From Pedobacter sp. Leaf250 (GTDB lineage Bacteria > Bacteroidota > Bacteroidia > Sphingobacteriales > Sphingobacteriaceae): 64,000 nucleotides of DNA. A program made the position numbers and the translations under genes. Within the stretch, counting starts at the first letter, position 1. Each line of letters begins with the position of its first letter. The stretch spans positions 62,001-126,000 of the forward strand of contig NZ_CAKLBU010000006.1 of NCBI RefSeq assembly GCF_920984735.1, given 5' to 3'. The notes below the pieces were generated by a model. That model had not been told where the DNA came from. It made no database searches and saw only the letters and a program-made list of their open reading frames with translations. Of this stretch, positions 30,263-40,120 are shown piece by piece.

Positions 30263-33200
30263 TTAACTGGTTTTAGAACGCAAATATTCTGATGGAGAGC
30301 ATTTATATTTTTCCTTAAAGCAGGTGCTGAAATATTTAGCATTATTAAACCCAACAGTGTATGCAATTACCGAAATGCTGTTTTCTCCTGCATCTAGATA
30401 TTGCTTAGCTCTTTGCAAGCGCATATCACGTACGAATTCAACTGGTGCAAGATCTGTTAAGCTCTTAAATTTCCGGTAAAATGTAGATCGGCCCATACCA
30501 ATGGTTTCTGCTACCGAATCAATATTGAACTCCGTATTTTCCATATTGCGCTCCACAATATCGATTACCCTTTCCATAAAGATTTTATCCTTATCCGTAA
30601 TCACTATGTTGGAAGGCTGAAGCAATGGAAGCTCCTTTTTTTCAACCAAATCAATAAATAATGATTTTCTTTGTTTGATTAAGCCTGCAATTGCTGCCAT
30701 CAAAAGATCATTGTTGAAGGGCTTTGTTATATAATAATCGGCACCATACTGTAAACCTTCAATTTGATTCTCGACGGCATACTTGGCAGATAAAAGCACT
30801 ACAGGAATATGACTTGTAGCCACGACTTTTTTTAGTTCAATAAGCATTTCAATACCACTCATCCGCGGCATCATTACATCACTCAATATTAAATCAGGCA
30901 TTGTTCTTTGAGCCATTTGCAATCCCTCTAAACCATCGCTAGCTGTTTCCACATTATAGATCCGGCTAAGTTGTTGAGTTAAAAAGTGGCGTAAGTCTGT
31001 ATTATCTTCAACCAATAATAGAGAAAAGGTTTTGGTGTTATTCTGATCTATAATTTCTTCTGTAAATTCAGGTTTCACCATAGCATGTACTGCCTCAGTG
31101 GCTATTAGCTCATCAATAAATTCGATATTTTCTCCGCTAAAATGATTCCTTCCCATTAACAAAGAAACCTTTACACTTAATCCTTTATCTGTATTCAAAA
31201 ATGCGGAAATCTGTCCATGATGCAAGGTAATAATCTCTTTAGATAGCGCTAAACCAATACCCGATCCTTTTTGATTAACGTCATTATGATCATTAGTCTG
31301 ATAATAAAGATTGAAAATTTCGTTTAGTTTATGATGCTCTACCCCTGTCCCCTGATCCTGGACCACAATGTAAACCTGATTCAAAGGAGTTTCAAATTCA
31401 ATATTTACCTGAATAGACTTATTATCTGGTGTAAATTTGAAAGCATTAGATAAGAGGTTATAGATTACAATATCAAGTTTTTCTCTATCTGCCCAAATCA
31501 TGATTTCAGGATAATCGCTATGAATTGATAAAGAAATATTTTTACTTACTGCCACTTCACTGAAATAAGCAAACACTTCTTTAATAAGAATCAGCAGATC
31601 AAAACGGGCAATTTTTAAATGGGCCTTTCCGCTTTCCATTTTGCGGAGATCCAATAACTGATTGATAAACCTGATCATCCGATTAGAATTTTTCTTGACA
31701 ATTTCAATCTGATCAAAACCCTGCTGACTAAGCACTTCGTTACGTCCAATTTCATCTATTGGATTTAAAATCAAGGTTAATGGCGTTCTTAATTCATGAG
31801 AGATATTGGTAAAAAAATTGGATTTTAATTCGGCTAGTTTTTGGTCAATTGCTATTTTGTTTCTTAGTTTCAACATGGTAAGGGTAATACGCCTTGCCAT
31901 TTCAATTGCTCCTACTAATAAAATCAAATAAATTAGATAAGCCCACCAAGTTTTCCAGGGTGGAGACGAGATTTCGATTTGAAATTGTTTATAAGGAACT
32001 TTAGTGTAAAGATCATTATTTAAGCTTTTTACTTCAAATACATAATTACCTGGCGGAAGGTTGGTATATGTTGCTCTACGCCGCTCTCTATTATTGGTCC
32101 AGTTTGTTTCGAAACCCCTTAAACGATAGGCATACAACTGTTTCACACCCTTTTTAGAGTCAAGTATGGCATAGTCAATACTGATAATGTTCTGATTATA
32201 TTTTAATTTTAATGTGTTTAGGTAATTAACACCGGCGTTTATGATTCCGCTATCAGAAGGGAACTGATCGGTATTATTAACCTGAAGATTGGTGAATACC
32301 ATCTTTGCAGTACTTTTTTGAATTTTGATGCTATCGGGGTGGAAGTAGATATAACCCCTGTTTGTACCAAAAACCAGAGCGTGATCGGAGAATCGCTGAC
32401 TGGCAGATTCGGAAAACGTGACTTTAGGTAGTCCGTTGTGAAGACCAAAGTTTGTAAATTCTTCCTTTACAGGATTAAATTTTGACAAACCATTTTGGGT
32501 GGCTGCCCAAATAAATCCATGATGATCTTCAGTGCAACTTAACACATAATCATTCGGAAGACCATCCAGAGTAGTGTAATTTCTAAAATCAACTTTAACC
32601 AAGGGATTTGTAAAAAGCGCTTTATCTAAACCACCACCTGATGTACATAACCACATGATGTTTCGATGATCACGAAAAATAAACTGGATATCGTTATTGC
32701 CCAAACTATTTTTGGCACCCGGTATTTTACTGTAACTTGAATAGGTTCTACCTGATAATTTATCAGAACTAACTTCTTTTATTACCAAACCGTTCGTTGT
32801 GCCAATCCATACGTTACCTTTAGCATCAAATGCCATGCTTCTGATTTTGTCAAAGCCTTCGGAAGGATAACCCTTCAATCCGTTATTTTTATTTAAGAAA
32901 GTATAATTGCCATTCTGCTCTGTAGCTATATTCAAACCTTCATCAAATGTACCAACCCAAATTTTGCCATATTTATCTTCCAATAGGGAATAAATCTCAT
33001 CACTGTTAAGCGAAAAAATGCCGGCATTACCTTTTTTGAAGTGGACTAATTCATAAGTTGTTTTTTCCTTATTTTTTGGTTTTGCTAAAAACAGCCCATT
33101 GGCTTTAGTACCCATCCAAATGTTACCTTTGCTATCATCCATGATGCAATAAACAGCTCCCAGATTTTTCTCTAGATTGCTAAATTTGATGGGTATTTTT

Positions 33201-34624
33201 ACACCATTTTTGAGTACATAAAGATTTTTACTTTTCTGACCAAGCCATAAACGCTGGTTTTTATCAACCCAAAGACCCCGGACTTCATTATCAGATTTTT
33301 GAAGTGACTGTGCATTAGGAAACCGCTGCTTAAAATAGCCATCCTGCAGTATCAATTTATTTACCCCACGATCGATGGTACTGAACCAGATTACACCATT
33401 CTTTTCATTAAATAATGCTGTTATCCCGTTAGGCAAATTATCCAGAGATGGATTTTTGCTATTGGAAAATGCATTAAATATTGGCTTATTACCTTCAAAA
33501 TAACCCAATCCTGCATTCTTCATACTTACCCATACCCTACCTTTGAAATCTTCAAACGCCCTGAAATAAGTGCCATTGTATGAATAGCCATCATCACTTA
33601 CTGACGTGAACTTTTTGAACTTGCCTACTAACGGATTAAAACAAAATACCCCGGTATGTTCTGGCTCTATCCAAACCAACCCTCTATTATCTTCATACAT
33701 CCAGGCCAGTTTTTCGCTTGCAATAAAACGGTTGAGCTGGAATTTTTCCTTTGTAAACTTAACATTTATCACTTCGCTGCCAGATGTGGTTGCATACACA
33801 CCGTTTCCTGTTTTCGAGGCTAGTAAATTGTTGATTTTGTAATTCGTAATCTTCTGTTTAGATACCGATTGACTACTCTTATCATAAGAGATTAAGTTTC
33901 CACTTGAAGATCCAAAATAGATCTTGGTGCTACTTTCGGCATAGGTAAAAAAATTCTCAACATTAAAGATTTTTGAATCGAGCTTAACTTTATTAAATCC
34001 ATCTTGCTTTTTATCCAAGCAGATTATACCTTTTGCTGTAGAAATCCAGATCTTATTTCCCCCTTCTTCTAAAAGAAAATTCAATTGATCGGATGGTAAT
34101 TTAATTTTTGAATCTGAATTGCTGGTATAATGGAAATATTTATCTGGTTTTCGCGGATCAGGAATAACGATCAGCCCTTTATTTTTGGTAATTAACCATA
34201 TTGCGCCGTTGAGCCCAACCTTTATTCGTGTGAATGATAACTTATTGCCCAGCTTGCTTTTAAATGGATAGAACTGTTCCTTTACTTTATCAAAACGATA
34301 AATCTGATTATCATAGGCTTTTATCCAGAGGTTATTGATATGGTCTTCTACAATCTGGTCAATTCTATCATTTTTTAAATGAGATAAATCGCCCGGAAAT
34401 GAATTGAAGGAACGAAAATGATGACCATCAAAACGGTTAATTCCATTCCACGTTCCAATCCATATAAAACCCTCCCGATCTTTCATAAAAGTGGTTACCG
34501 CATCATGTGATAAACCATTTTCTGTTGAATAAAACTCACTTCTAAAATTAAGTTGGGCTTTGATCTGAGTGCCCATGAAAAGCCAAATGGTGACTAAACA
34601 GAAAAATTTTAAAAGGTGATTCAT
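30263..34624 (-). CDS. Hybrid two-component system (HTCS) regulator of PUL1
   Basis: 1453 residues, a one-protein sensor and transcription factor typical of Bacteroidota PULs. In order: signal peptide (1-23); a periplasmic two-propeller sensor of Reg_prop repeats (about 30-770, many GxIWIGT-like repeats); a Y_Y_Y domain (about 780-880); a membrane helix (about 892-912); HisKA with H943 in NISHELRTPL; HATPase (GSGIGLALSKEII); a receiver domain with D1249 (LILSDVMMPRMSG) and K in YITKPF; and a C-terminal AraC-type helix-turn-helix (about 1340-1453). The ligand is normally an oligosaccharide from the cognate glycan, here presumably pectic. It lies between the GH28 and GH95 genes. Confidence 0.97.
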   Translation of the reverse strand: MNHLLKFFCLVTIWLFMGTQIKAQLNFRSEFYSTENGLSHDAVTTFMKDREGFIWIGTWNGINRFDGHHFRSFNSFPGDLSHLKNDRIDQIVEDHINNLWIKAYDNQIYRFDKVKEQFYPFKSKLGNKLSFTRIKVGLNGAIWLITKNKGLIVIPDPRKPDKYFHYTSNSDSKIKLPSDQLNFLLEEGGNKIWISTAKGIICLDKKQDGFNKVKLDSKIFNVENFFTYAESSTKIYFGSSSGNLISYDKSSQSVSKQKITNYKINNLLASKTGNGVYATTSGSEVINVKFTKEKFQLNRFIASEKLAWMYEDNRGLVWIEPEHTGVFCFNPLVGKFKKFTSVSDDGYSYNGTYFRAFEDFKGRVWVSMKNAGLGYFEGNKPIFNAFSNSKNPSLDNLPNGITALFNEKNGVIWFSTIDRGVNKLILQDGYFKQRFPNAQSLQKSDNEVRGLWVDKNQRLWLGQKSKNLYVLKNGVKIPIKFSNLEKNLGAVYCIMDDSKGNIWMGTKANGLFLAKPKNKEKTTYELVHFKKGNAGIFSLNSDEIYSLLEDKYGKIWVGTFDEGLNIATEQNGNYTFLNKNNGLKGYPSEGFDKIRSMAFDAKGNVWIGTTNGLVIKEVSSDKLSGRTYSSYSKIPGAKNSLGNNDIQFIFRDHRNIMWLCTSGGGLDKALFTNPLVKVDFRNYTTLDGLPNDYVLSCTEDHHGFIWAATQNGLSKFNPVKEEFTNFGLHNGLPKVTFSESASQRFSDHALVFGTNRGYIYFHPDSIKIQKSTAKMVFTNLQVNNTDQFPSDSGIINAGVNYLNTLKLKYNQNIISIDYAILDSKKGVKQLYAYRLRGFETNWTNNRERRRATYTNLPPGNYVFEVKSLNNDLYTKVPYKQFQIEISSPPWKTWWAYLIYLILLVGAIEMARRITLTMLKLRNKIAIDQKLAELKSNFFTNISHELRTPLTLILNPIDEIGRNEVLSQQGFDQIEIVKKNSNRMIRFINQLLDLRKMESGKAHLKIARFDLLILIKEVFAYFSEVAVSKNISLSIHSDYPEIMIWADREKLDIVIYNLLSNAFKFTPDNKSIQVNIEFETPLNQVYIVVQDQGTGVEHHKLNEIFNLYYQTNDHNDVNQKGSGIGLALSKEIITLHHGQISAFLNTDKGLSVKVSLLMGRNHFSGENIEFIDELIATEAVHAMVKPEFTEEIIDQNNTKTFSLLLVEDNTDLRHFLTQQLSRIYNVETASDGLEGLQMAQRTMPDLILSDVMMPRMSGIEMLIELKKVVATSHIPVVLLSAKYAVENQIEGLQYGADYYITKPFNNDLLMAAIAGLIKQRKSLFIDLVEKKELPLLQPSNIVITDKDKIFMERVIDIVERNMENTEFNIDSVAETIGMGRSTFYRKFKSLTDLAPVEFVRDMRLQRAKQYLDAGENSISVIAYTVGFNNAKYFSTCFKEKYKCSPSEYLRSKTS

Positions 34625-34768
34625 GTTCCTGGAAGGATCTGCTTTTTTTGGTTATACATCAAATCACCCAAAAATGAAATTTATTTCGGCGTGTGCCAGT
34701 AAAAGTACTGAATTAATCATATAAAGGTTAAACTTGTAAAGCTGAATCACCAAAAATTGTAAATTCTT

Positions 34769-36451
34769 TTATCGAAATACAATCATTTTTTCGGTAGCCC
34801 CAGTTTTCAATTCAAGCCTTTTTTTAGCAATACTATAATCAGTATTTTGCAAAGATATACCTCCTATATCTCGTCCTTCCAATTTAATCAACACGGGTAC
34901 TTCAGGGTTATATGTAAATCCGTTGAATGTAATGTTTTGGCTGGTAGATATTGTAACCAATGGTGAACTTGATGTAGTGGTAAATTTCAAATTATTGAGC
35001 TTTAGATTAGATACCTGAGCAAGCTCGGCACCAATATTTACCTTGAATACGGAATTACTGATGCTGATATTTTGAATGTGCATTTCTGATAAGCCTCGGA
35101 TGAATATTCCCTTATTTGCTCCATTGCAATACACTTGATCGAATACCATGTTCTTAAATATAGGCGTTCCCTCATTTACTACTGGTGTTTGGTCGCGTTC
35201 ACTATCGGTTGCAAACTTCACAAAATAAAACATATCAAAAAATATAGCTTCCTGTGCGATGTTATTCATAAAAATATTTCTGGCGAAAATATTTTCCACA
35301 ACTCCACCCCTTCCTCTTGTCGATTTAAAACGCAGGCCTTTATCAGTTCCCAAAAATGTACAATTTTCAATAAAAATATTCCTGGCGCCACCACTCATTT
35401 CACTTCCAACTACTACACCACCATGACCGCTATAAACCACATTACCCCTTATTATCCCACTTTCTGTTGCAATTCCACGTTTTCTTCCCTCCTCATCTTT
35501 TCCCGACTTGATACAGATGGCATCATCTCCAACATCGAATACACTATTTTCTACAATAAAATTCTTGCAAGATTCTAAATCTAAACCATCGCCATTTTGG
35601 GCATAATGAGGATTTTTAACTGTTATTTTCCTAATTGTTAAATCCTCACTGATAACTGGGTGCAAACACCAGGCTGCAGAATTCTGAAAGATTACGCCCT
35701 CTAAAAGTATTCTTTTGCAGTTTTTCAGAACCATTAAATTTGGACGTAGAAAATCTTTCATATCAGCAAAATCCTCAGTCTTTTTTCCAGGCAAGAGTAA
35801 CATGCTTTTTCCAAGCACATGGGCATCTTTATATTGTTGACTGGGAAACCAGGTTTTGCCATCATCACTTAATACTCCACCAGAGGCAAGTTTACTTTTC
35901 CATTCCCCAGCAGTAAGTTGTGAGCTACCAACTGCCCGCCATGCATCTCCATTGCCATCAATAATCCCCTCACCAGTTATTGCGCAATTTTCAAGATCAG
36001 TACCATTTATTGGAGATTCATTACGGGCAACACTTCTACCTTCGTAATCGCCAGCTACAATTTTATACTGACTCTTATCTGCAGTAAAGAGCAATGTAGC
36101 ACCTCGATGCAAATGAAGGTTGACATTGCTTTTAAGATATATAGGACCTGTAAGCCATAAACCTTTTCGAACCAAGACCACACCACCACCATTCAAGCTG
36201 CATGTTTTAATAGCATCATTTATGGCTTGTGTATTCAAAGTGATGCCATCGGCCTTTGCTTGGAAGGTTGTGATTTCAACCGTATCCTTTTTAAATTCCG
36301 TCTCTTTTATTTTAGGTAAAGAATCCCACGAATAGGTGTTTGAAGCATTTTGAGCATATGATGACGGTATAGAAGAAAGAAAAAGGAATGATAAAATAAT
36401 TCTTTTTACATTTTCTTTGATGAATTCGATTGATTTATTGTTTAAAAACAT
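34769..36451 (-). CDS. GH28 family polygalacturonase
   Basis: 560 residues with a signal peptide (cleavage near SSYAQ, residue 34). It hydrolyses alpha-1,4-linked galacturonate in homogalacturonan or related pectic chains. The beta-helix carries every GH28 motif: NGDGLD (D288, D291), GDDAI (D309, D310), SGHGG (H343) and the substrate-binding RFK (R374, K376). The N-terminal extension and length resemble exo-acting bacterial members (rhamnogalacturonan or digalacturonate-releasing types), but the mode of action is not proven. It is the first gene of the - strand block and is followed after 144 bases by the HTCS. Confidence 0.94.
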   Translation of the reverse strand: MFLNNKSIEFIKENVKRIILSFLFLSSIPSSYAQNASNTYSWDSLPKIKETEFKKDTVEITTFQAKADGITLNTQAINDAIKTCSLNGGGVVLVRKGLWLTGPIYLKSNVNLHLHRGATLLFTADKSQYKIVAGDYEGRSVARNESPINGTDLENCAITGEGIIDGNGDAWRAVGSSQLTAGEWKSKLASGGVLSDDGKTWFPSQQYKDAHVLGKSMLLLPGKKTEDFADMKDFLRPNLMVLKNCKRILLEGVIFQNSAAWCLHPVISEDLTIRKITVKNPHYAQNGDGLDLESCKNFIVENSVFDVGDDAICIKSGKDEEGRKRGIATESGIIRGNVVYSGHGGVVVGSEMSGGARNIFIENCTFLGTDKGLRFKSTRGRGGVVENIFARNIFMNNIAQEAIFFDMFYFVKFATDSERDQTPVVNEGTPIFKNMVFDQVYCNGANKGIFIRGLSEMHIQNISISNSVFKVNIGAELAQVSNLKLNNLKFTTTSSSPLVTISTSQNITFNGFTYNPEVPVLIKLEGRDIGGISLQNTDYSIAKKRLELKTGATEKMIVFR

Positions 36452-37137
36452 AGGTTAAAGTGTTATTAAGTTGGATGATCTTATTAAAATAGTTATGGCG
36501 CTGAGAGTAAAATAACGCAAACCTTTAATGTTAATTCGTTGATAATTAATAGTGTATTCAGTCACTATTAATTATCAATCATAGATTTTTCGATGGTTAC
36601 ATGGATTGCTGAAATTAATATTTGGTATATTATAATTATGTTGTGCATTTATCTAAGACTTATTTATAATCTCACAATTTCGCTCGGATATTGCAAAACA
36701 AGGTTCAATATTTGTTCAATGAGGTGCAGATTTTGAACATTTAGATTGCCTCACATTATCTTCAACTAATATATATTAAGTTTTCAATTCGTTTGAATAG
36801 AACAGACCAAACATAAGTTACGGCCATACATAGCATTATAGCGCTCTCACCCATCACTTATTTTCCAGAACGTTACAAAATCTTTATCAATATATTCTAT
36901 GAATAAATAATACCAAAAAACCCAACAGTATAATAAATGCAAATGATTAATTGAATAAATTTTCGCAAAAACAAAACAAAAAATATTTTTTACTATTTAG
37001 AATAGAGCACTAATAATATGTATACATAGTGATGATAAAATCGATTGGCATTCTATTTTACATCACTTATGATTAATCTACCATTTTTACTAAGTCATTT
37101 TTGATTACAAATTCTAACCAGTTTTATCATACGCCAG
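36452..37137. other. Intergenic region between divergent GH28 and sensor kinase genes
   Basis: 686 AT-rich bases with no gene. It contains a perfect 16-bp inverted repeat (36539-36578) about 90 bases upstream of GH28. A lone CAAACATA (36808-36815) reads as TATGTTTG on the - strand, 357 bases from GH28. Nothing else was recognised. Confidence 0.6.
36539..36578. repeat. Perfect 16-bp inverted repeat with 8-base loop
   Basis: Arms TTGATAATTAATAGTG (36539-36554) and CACTATTAATTATCAA (36563-36578) enclose TATTCAGT. No T-run follows. It lies in the GH28 upstream region and could be a leader structure, an operator for a tetrameric regulator, or a small mobile-element relic. Confidence 0.6.
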
Positions 37138-38799
37138 ATGAGCACTCCACGACAATCTGAACATTTTACCTCAATCATCAGAAGACTTTTTATTGTCTTT
37201 CTTATGCTCATTTTCATTATTACCATCGGATCATTTATCCTTCGCATTAGCATCACTCGAAAATTGGATCGCTTGGGTAATCAGCTTGAGCAGCCATGGC
37301 AACAGCCAGCAATCAGCAGGTTACTGATTGATTTGAACCTAACCGAAAACAGTTTTCAGCAGGCAAGCGCTAACGGAAAATCGAGTGATCTCGAAGCCTA
37401 CAAAAACCAACTTAAAAACGTATTCACAAAAATGAATGCTATTGTACAAGGCTACAAATCCGATAAAAACAATCAGCTATCAAAAAGTAAACAGCAGATT
37501 GCTCTCGCACTTCAACAAAAAATCGACATCTCAAATCAATTGTTTGAACTTCAGAAAAGATTTAATGTGCTCTTGGAAAAAACCACATTAAGCTCCATTG
37601 AAGATCGTTCATCACGCAAAGGAGTACCAAACAATATGCGGATCGATACTTCAGTTACCGTCCGAAATGAGGCAAGTAAAAGAAATCTGATCACCAGACT
37701 GAAGGATGCAGTAAGGAACACCTCCAAAGTAAAGGTTCTAACCATTAAAGAACAGAAAATACAAGAAAGCGCTAATAACCTGGAAGCACAAAAACTAGCC
37801 TTGAAGCAACTGGGCACAGCTTATGATGCTCTAGGTCAGTCGAATCAGGAAATGATCCTGGCAAATTTAAATCTGCTTACCGAGTTACGCCAGTTATTGC
37901 AGGGAATTCAGGGTATTGAACATATTGCCTACGAAAAAAGTAGAGAGCAGATTCTCAGGGAATATCAGTCTACATCGCGTGAGCTTAATACCTATATCAC
38001 CATCACTTCAGTTTTCATTCTAATATTTATAGTCGTTTCGATCATTTACATCAGGAAAGCTTCAGGTTTGGAGCGTCGCTATATCAGAGAAAACTCAAGG
38101 GCAATCAGACTTGCCGATCAAAAATCACAGATTTTGGCTATCATGAGCCATGAAATCAGGAATAAACTTATGGCAATCAATGGCGCTGTTTTTATGCTTA
38201 AAAGAAGCAATTTATTGCACGAACAAGAAAGCAAAGTTACCTCAATAAACTTATCATCCTCCATGCTTTTGGAAACGGTAAATAATGTACTGGATTTTAG
38301 CAAACTCGAGCAAAGCGACGTAGAATTAAAAATAACCACCTTTTCTCCAGAACAGGCCATTACCGATTCGGTTGAGGCCATGCGTTTTATGGCAGAAAAG
38401 AAAGGAATTGATCTCAATCTTGAACTGAATGGCCTGGCTGGGGTAAGTGTTAAAGGCGATGATTTGCGGTTGAAACAAGTGTTAATTAATTTATTGAGCA
38501 ATGCCATTAAATACACCAAAAAAGGATATGTACATTTATCAGCCGAACTTCAACAAGCTGGCGAAACTTCACCACTTGTTGTAACAATAAAAGATACTGG
38601 TTCGGGTATTGCCAAAAATAAACAGGCGCAACTTTTTACTCCTTATTATCAGGCTGGTGGTCAGCAGGCCGGAACGGGTTTGGGATTATATCTCTGCCGT
38701 AAGCTTATATCATTGCAGGGCGGAACAATTTCATTAGAAAGTGATGAGGATCGAGGTTGTACAGTACAATTTATCATCCCATACCATAGGCATCTGTAA
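37138..38799 (+). CDS. Membrane sensor histidine kinase, partner of the LytTR regulator
   Basis: 553 residues. Membrane helices at about 16-40 and 286-305 bracket a helical periplasmic sensor region of about 245 residues with no recognised domain. HisKA contains H338 in IMSHEIRNKLMAINGAV: the canonical TP after the arginine is replaced by NK, though the Asn still fits the ExxN phosphatase motif. The HATPase has N box (LLSNAIKYT), G1 (DTGSGIA) and G2 (GTGLGLYL). It lies 197 bases before the response-regulator gene in the same direction, so they are a probable pair. There is no receiver domain. Confidence 0.88.
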   Translation: MSTPRQSEHFTSIIRRLFIVFLMLIFIITIGSFILRISITRKLDRLGNQLEQPWQQPAISRLLIDLNLTENSFQQASANGKSSDLEAYKNQLKNVFTKMNAIVQGYKSDKNNQLSKSKQQIALALQQKIDISNQLFELQKRFNVLLEKTTLSSIEDRSSRKGVPNNMRIDTSVTVRNEASKRNLITRLKDAVRNTSKVKVLTIKEQKIQESANNLEAQKLALKQLGTAYDALGQSNQEMILANLNLLTELRQLLQGIQGIEHIAYEKSREQILREYQSTSRELNTYITITSVFILIFIVVSIIYIRKASGLERRYIRENSRAIRLADQKSQILAIMSHEIRNKLMAINGAVFMLKRSNLLHEQESKVTSINLSSSMLLETVNNVLDFSKLEQSDVELKITTFSPEQAITDSVEAMRFMAEKKGIDLNLELNGLAGVSVKGDDLRLKQVLINLLSNAIKYTKKGYVHLSAELQQAGETSPLVVTIKDTGSGIAKNKQAQLFTPYYQAGGQQAGTGLGLYLCRKLISLQGGTISLESDEDRGCTVQFIIPYHRHL

Positions 38800-38923
38800 A
38801 ATGGATATTTAAAAAACCGGTCCATAAAATTCAACCGTTCGAGACCTTTTCATACATAGTAAACAGAAACAGATTGCGTATAAATTTTCGCAAATGATCT
38901 TTTTCATTTCTCGGGGATAAAGT

Positions 38924-38931
38924 TAACTTTG
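38924..38931 (+). promoter_or_regulatory. -7 box before the LytTR regulator (TAACTTTG)
   Basis: A match to TAnnTTTG, 10 bases before a 19-codon micro-ORF and 66 bases before the regulator ATG. It suggests the regulator can be transcribed independently of the kinase. No clear -33 TTG is visible. Confidence 0.45.
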
Positions 38932-38940
38932 CATCAAAAT

Positions 38941-39000
38941 ATGCGCTATATCCCTGATGACCGTTACTATTCATTTTACCTTTACAATGCTACACGATGA
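38941..39000 (+). other. Possible 19-codon leader ORF overlapping the regulator start
   Basis: ATG at 38941 opens MRYIPDDRYYSFYLYNATR and stops at the TGA of 38998-39000, overlapping the regulator ATG (38997) as ATGA. This is the classic arrangement for translational coupling. It may be chance; size alone cannot decide. Confidence 0.3.
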
Positions 39001-39716
39001 GAAATAAACTCAGCTGTATTGTAATTGATGATGATCCTGAAGTAAGCAGTTATGTCAGTGAATTTGTCCGGGAAACCTCTTTTCTCGATCTGGTATCGGT
39101 TCATAGCAGTCCTGCAGATGCGATCGATGTGTTGGGCAATTCGGGCATTGATTTGATAATTCTTGATATTAACCTGCCTGGCATCGACGGAATGAGCTTT
39201 GCGAAAACGCTCTACAATCAATATGGAAAAGATATGCCAAGGATCATCTTTATCAGCGGATCTGGAGAATATGCTTCCCAAGGATACAAAGTAGATGCAA
39301 TCGACTATCTTTTGAAACCTTTTTCGTACGAAGATTTTTTCAAGGCGGCCTTTAAAGCCAAAAATCATATCCTTCCAAATTTCATCCAACAAGATAATAA
39401 CGAATATATATTTCTAAAAGTTGAGCATGAGCTGGTGCGTGTAGCGGTTAACGAAATCCTTTACGGCGAAAGTCAGAAAGATTACATCAGGATTTATACT
39501 GAGAACGGAAAAATCATCACAGCATTATCCACAATGAAAGCAATGGAAGGCCTCTTGCCATCCGGTCAATTTATGCGTATACATCGATCTTTTATTGTTG
39601 CGCTTGATAAGATTGATGCCATCCAGCACAATACCGTAAAAATCGGAAAAGCAGTCATACCTGTTACCGATCAATACCGTACCCAGTTCAGATCCCACTT
39701 TGAATCCTGGTTATAA
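38997..39716 (+). CDS. LytTR-family response regulator
   Basis: 239 residues. The receiver domain (about 5-120) has the acidic pocket DDD (11-13), phosphoacceptor D57 (ILDINLPG), the ISGSG switch region and LLKPF. A LytTR DNA-binding domain follows (about 135-239: EILYGESQKDYIRIY, GQFMRIHRSFIVAL). LytTR regulators in Bacteroidota often control cell-envelope or exopolysaccharide genes. The upstream membrane kinase is the probable partner. The OmpA-family gene follows after a 404-base gap. Confidence 0.93.
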   Translation: MRNKLSCIVIDDDPEVSSYVSEFVRETSFLDLVSVHSSPADAIDVLGNSGIDLIILDINLPGIDGMSFAKTLYNQYGKDMPRIIFISGSGEYASQGYKVDAIDYLLKPFSYEDFFKAAFKAKNHILPNFIQQDNNEYIFLKVEHELVRVAVNEILYGESQKDYIRIYTENGKIITALSTMKAMEGLLPSGQFMRIHRSFIVALDKIDAIQHNTVKIGKAVIPVTDQYRTQFRSHFESWL

Positions 39717-40120
39717 GCCAACATTTCAATTTCTTTCGACGATCAATGCCAGCCTTCCATCGGACAGGTCAGGCATTCTGACGATTTGATTTTCCTCAAA
39801 AAGTCCAATTCATTTACTTTATGGTGGAAAAATAAAGGAAGAAGGTCTTTTATTAAATCAACACGACCATGAATAAAAGATATCACAGTCATCAGGATAA
39901 AAAACCCTTTGCTTCAGCAAAAAATTGAGATAGCGATTTATTCAAAGGATTGTCTCGGTAAACTGGCTACGTGCTGTTTACATAACGATGGCTCAATTGG
40001 AGGATATGGCTTAACGGAAAGTATAAACTATTAGCCTCAAAACAGGATTAATCAATGCTCTCTTTCAAATCAGTAATTATTGAAGAAGCCAACAAGATAA
40101 ATATAAAACAAAACCCAAAA
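39717..40120. other. Gap between LytTR regulator and OmpA-family gene
   Basis: 404 bases with no convincing gene. Only very short open frames occur, for example 19 codons at 39869-39928. No terminator or promoter of good quality was seen. Confidence 0.5.

Noticed and set aside
35135..35578. 147-codon open frame opposite GH28
   Set aside because: Shadow of the beta-helix gene; no homology-like pattern.
36808..36815. -7-like box for GH28
   Set aside because: 357 bases from the gene and without the 24-bp element or any other support; it may be chance in AT-rich DNA.
39869..39928. 19-codon ORF in the gap before the OmpA-family gene
   Set aside because: Too short, no promoter or coupling, no recognisable peptide.
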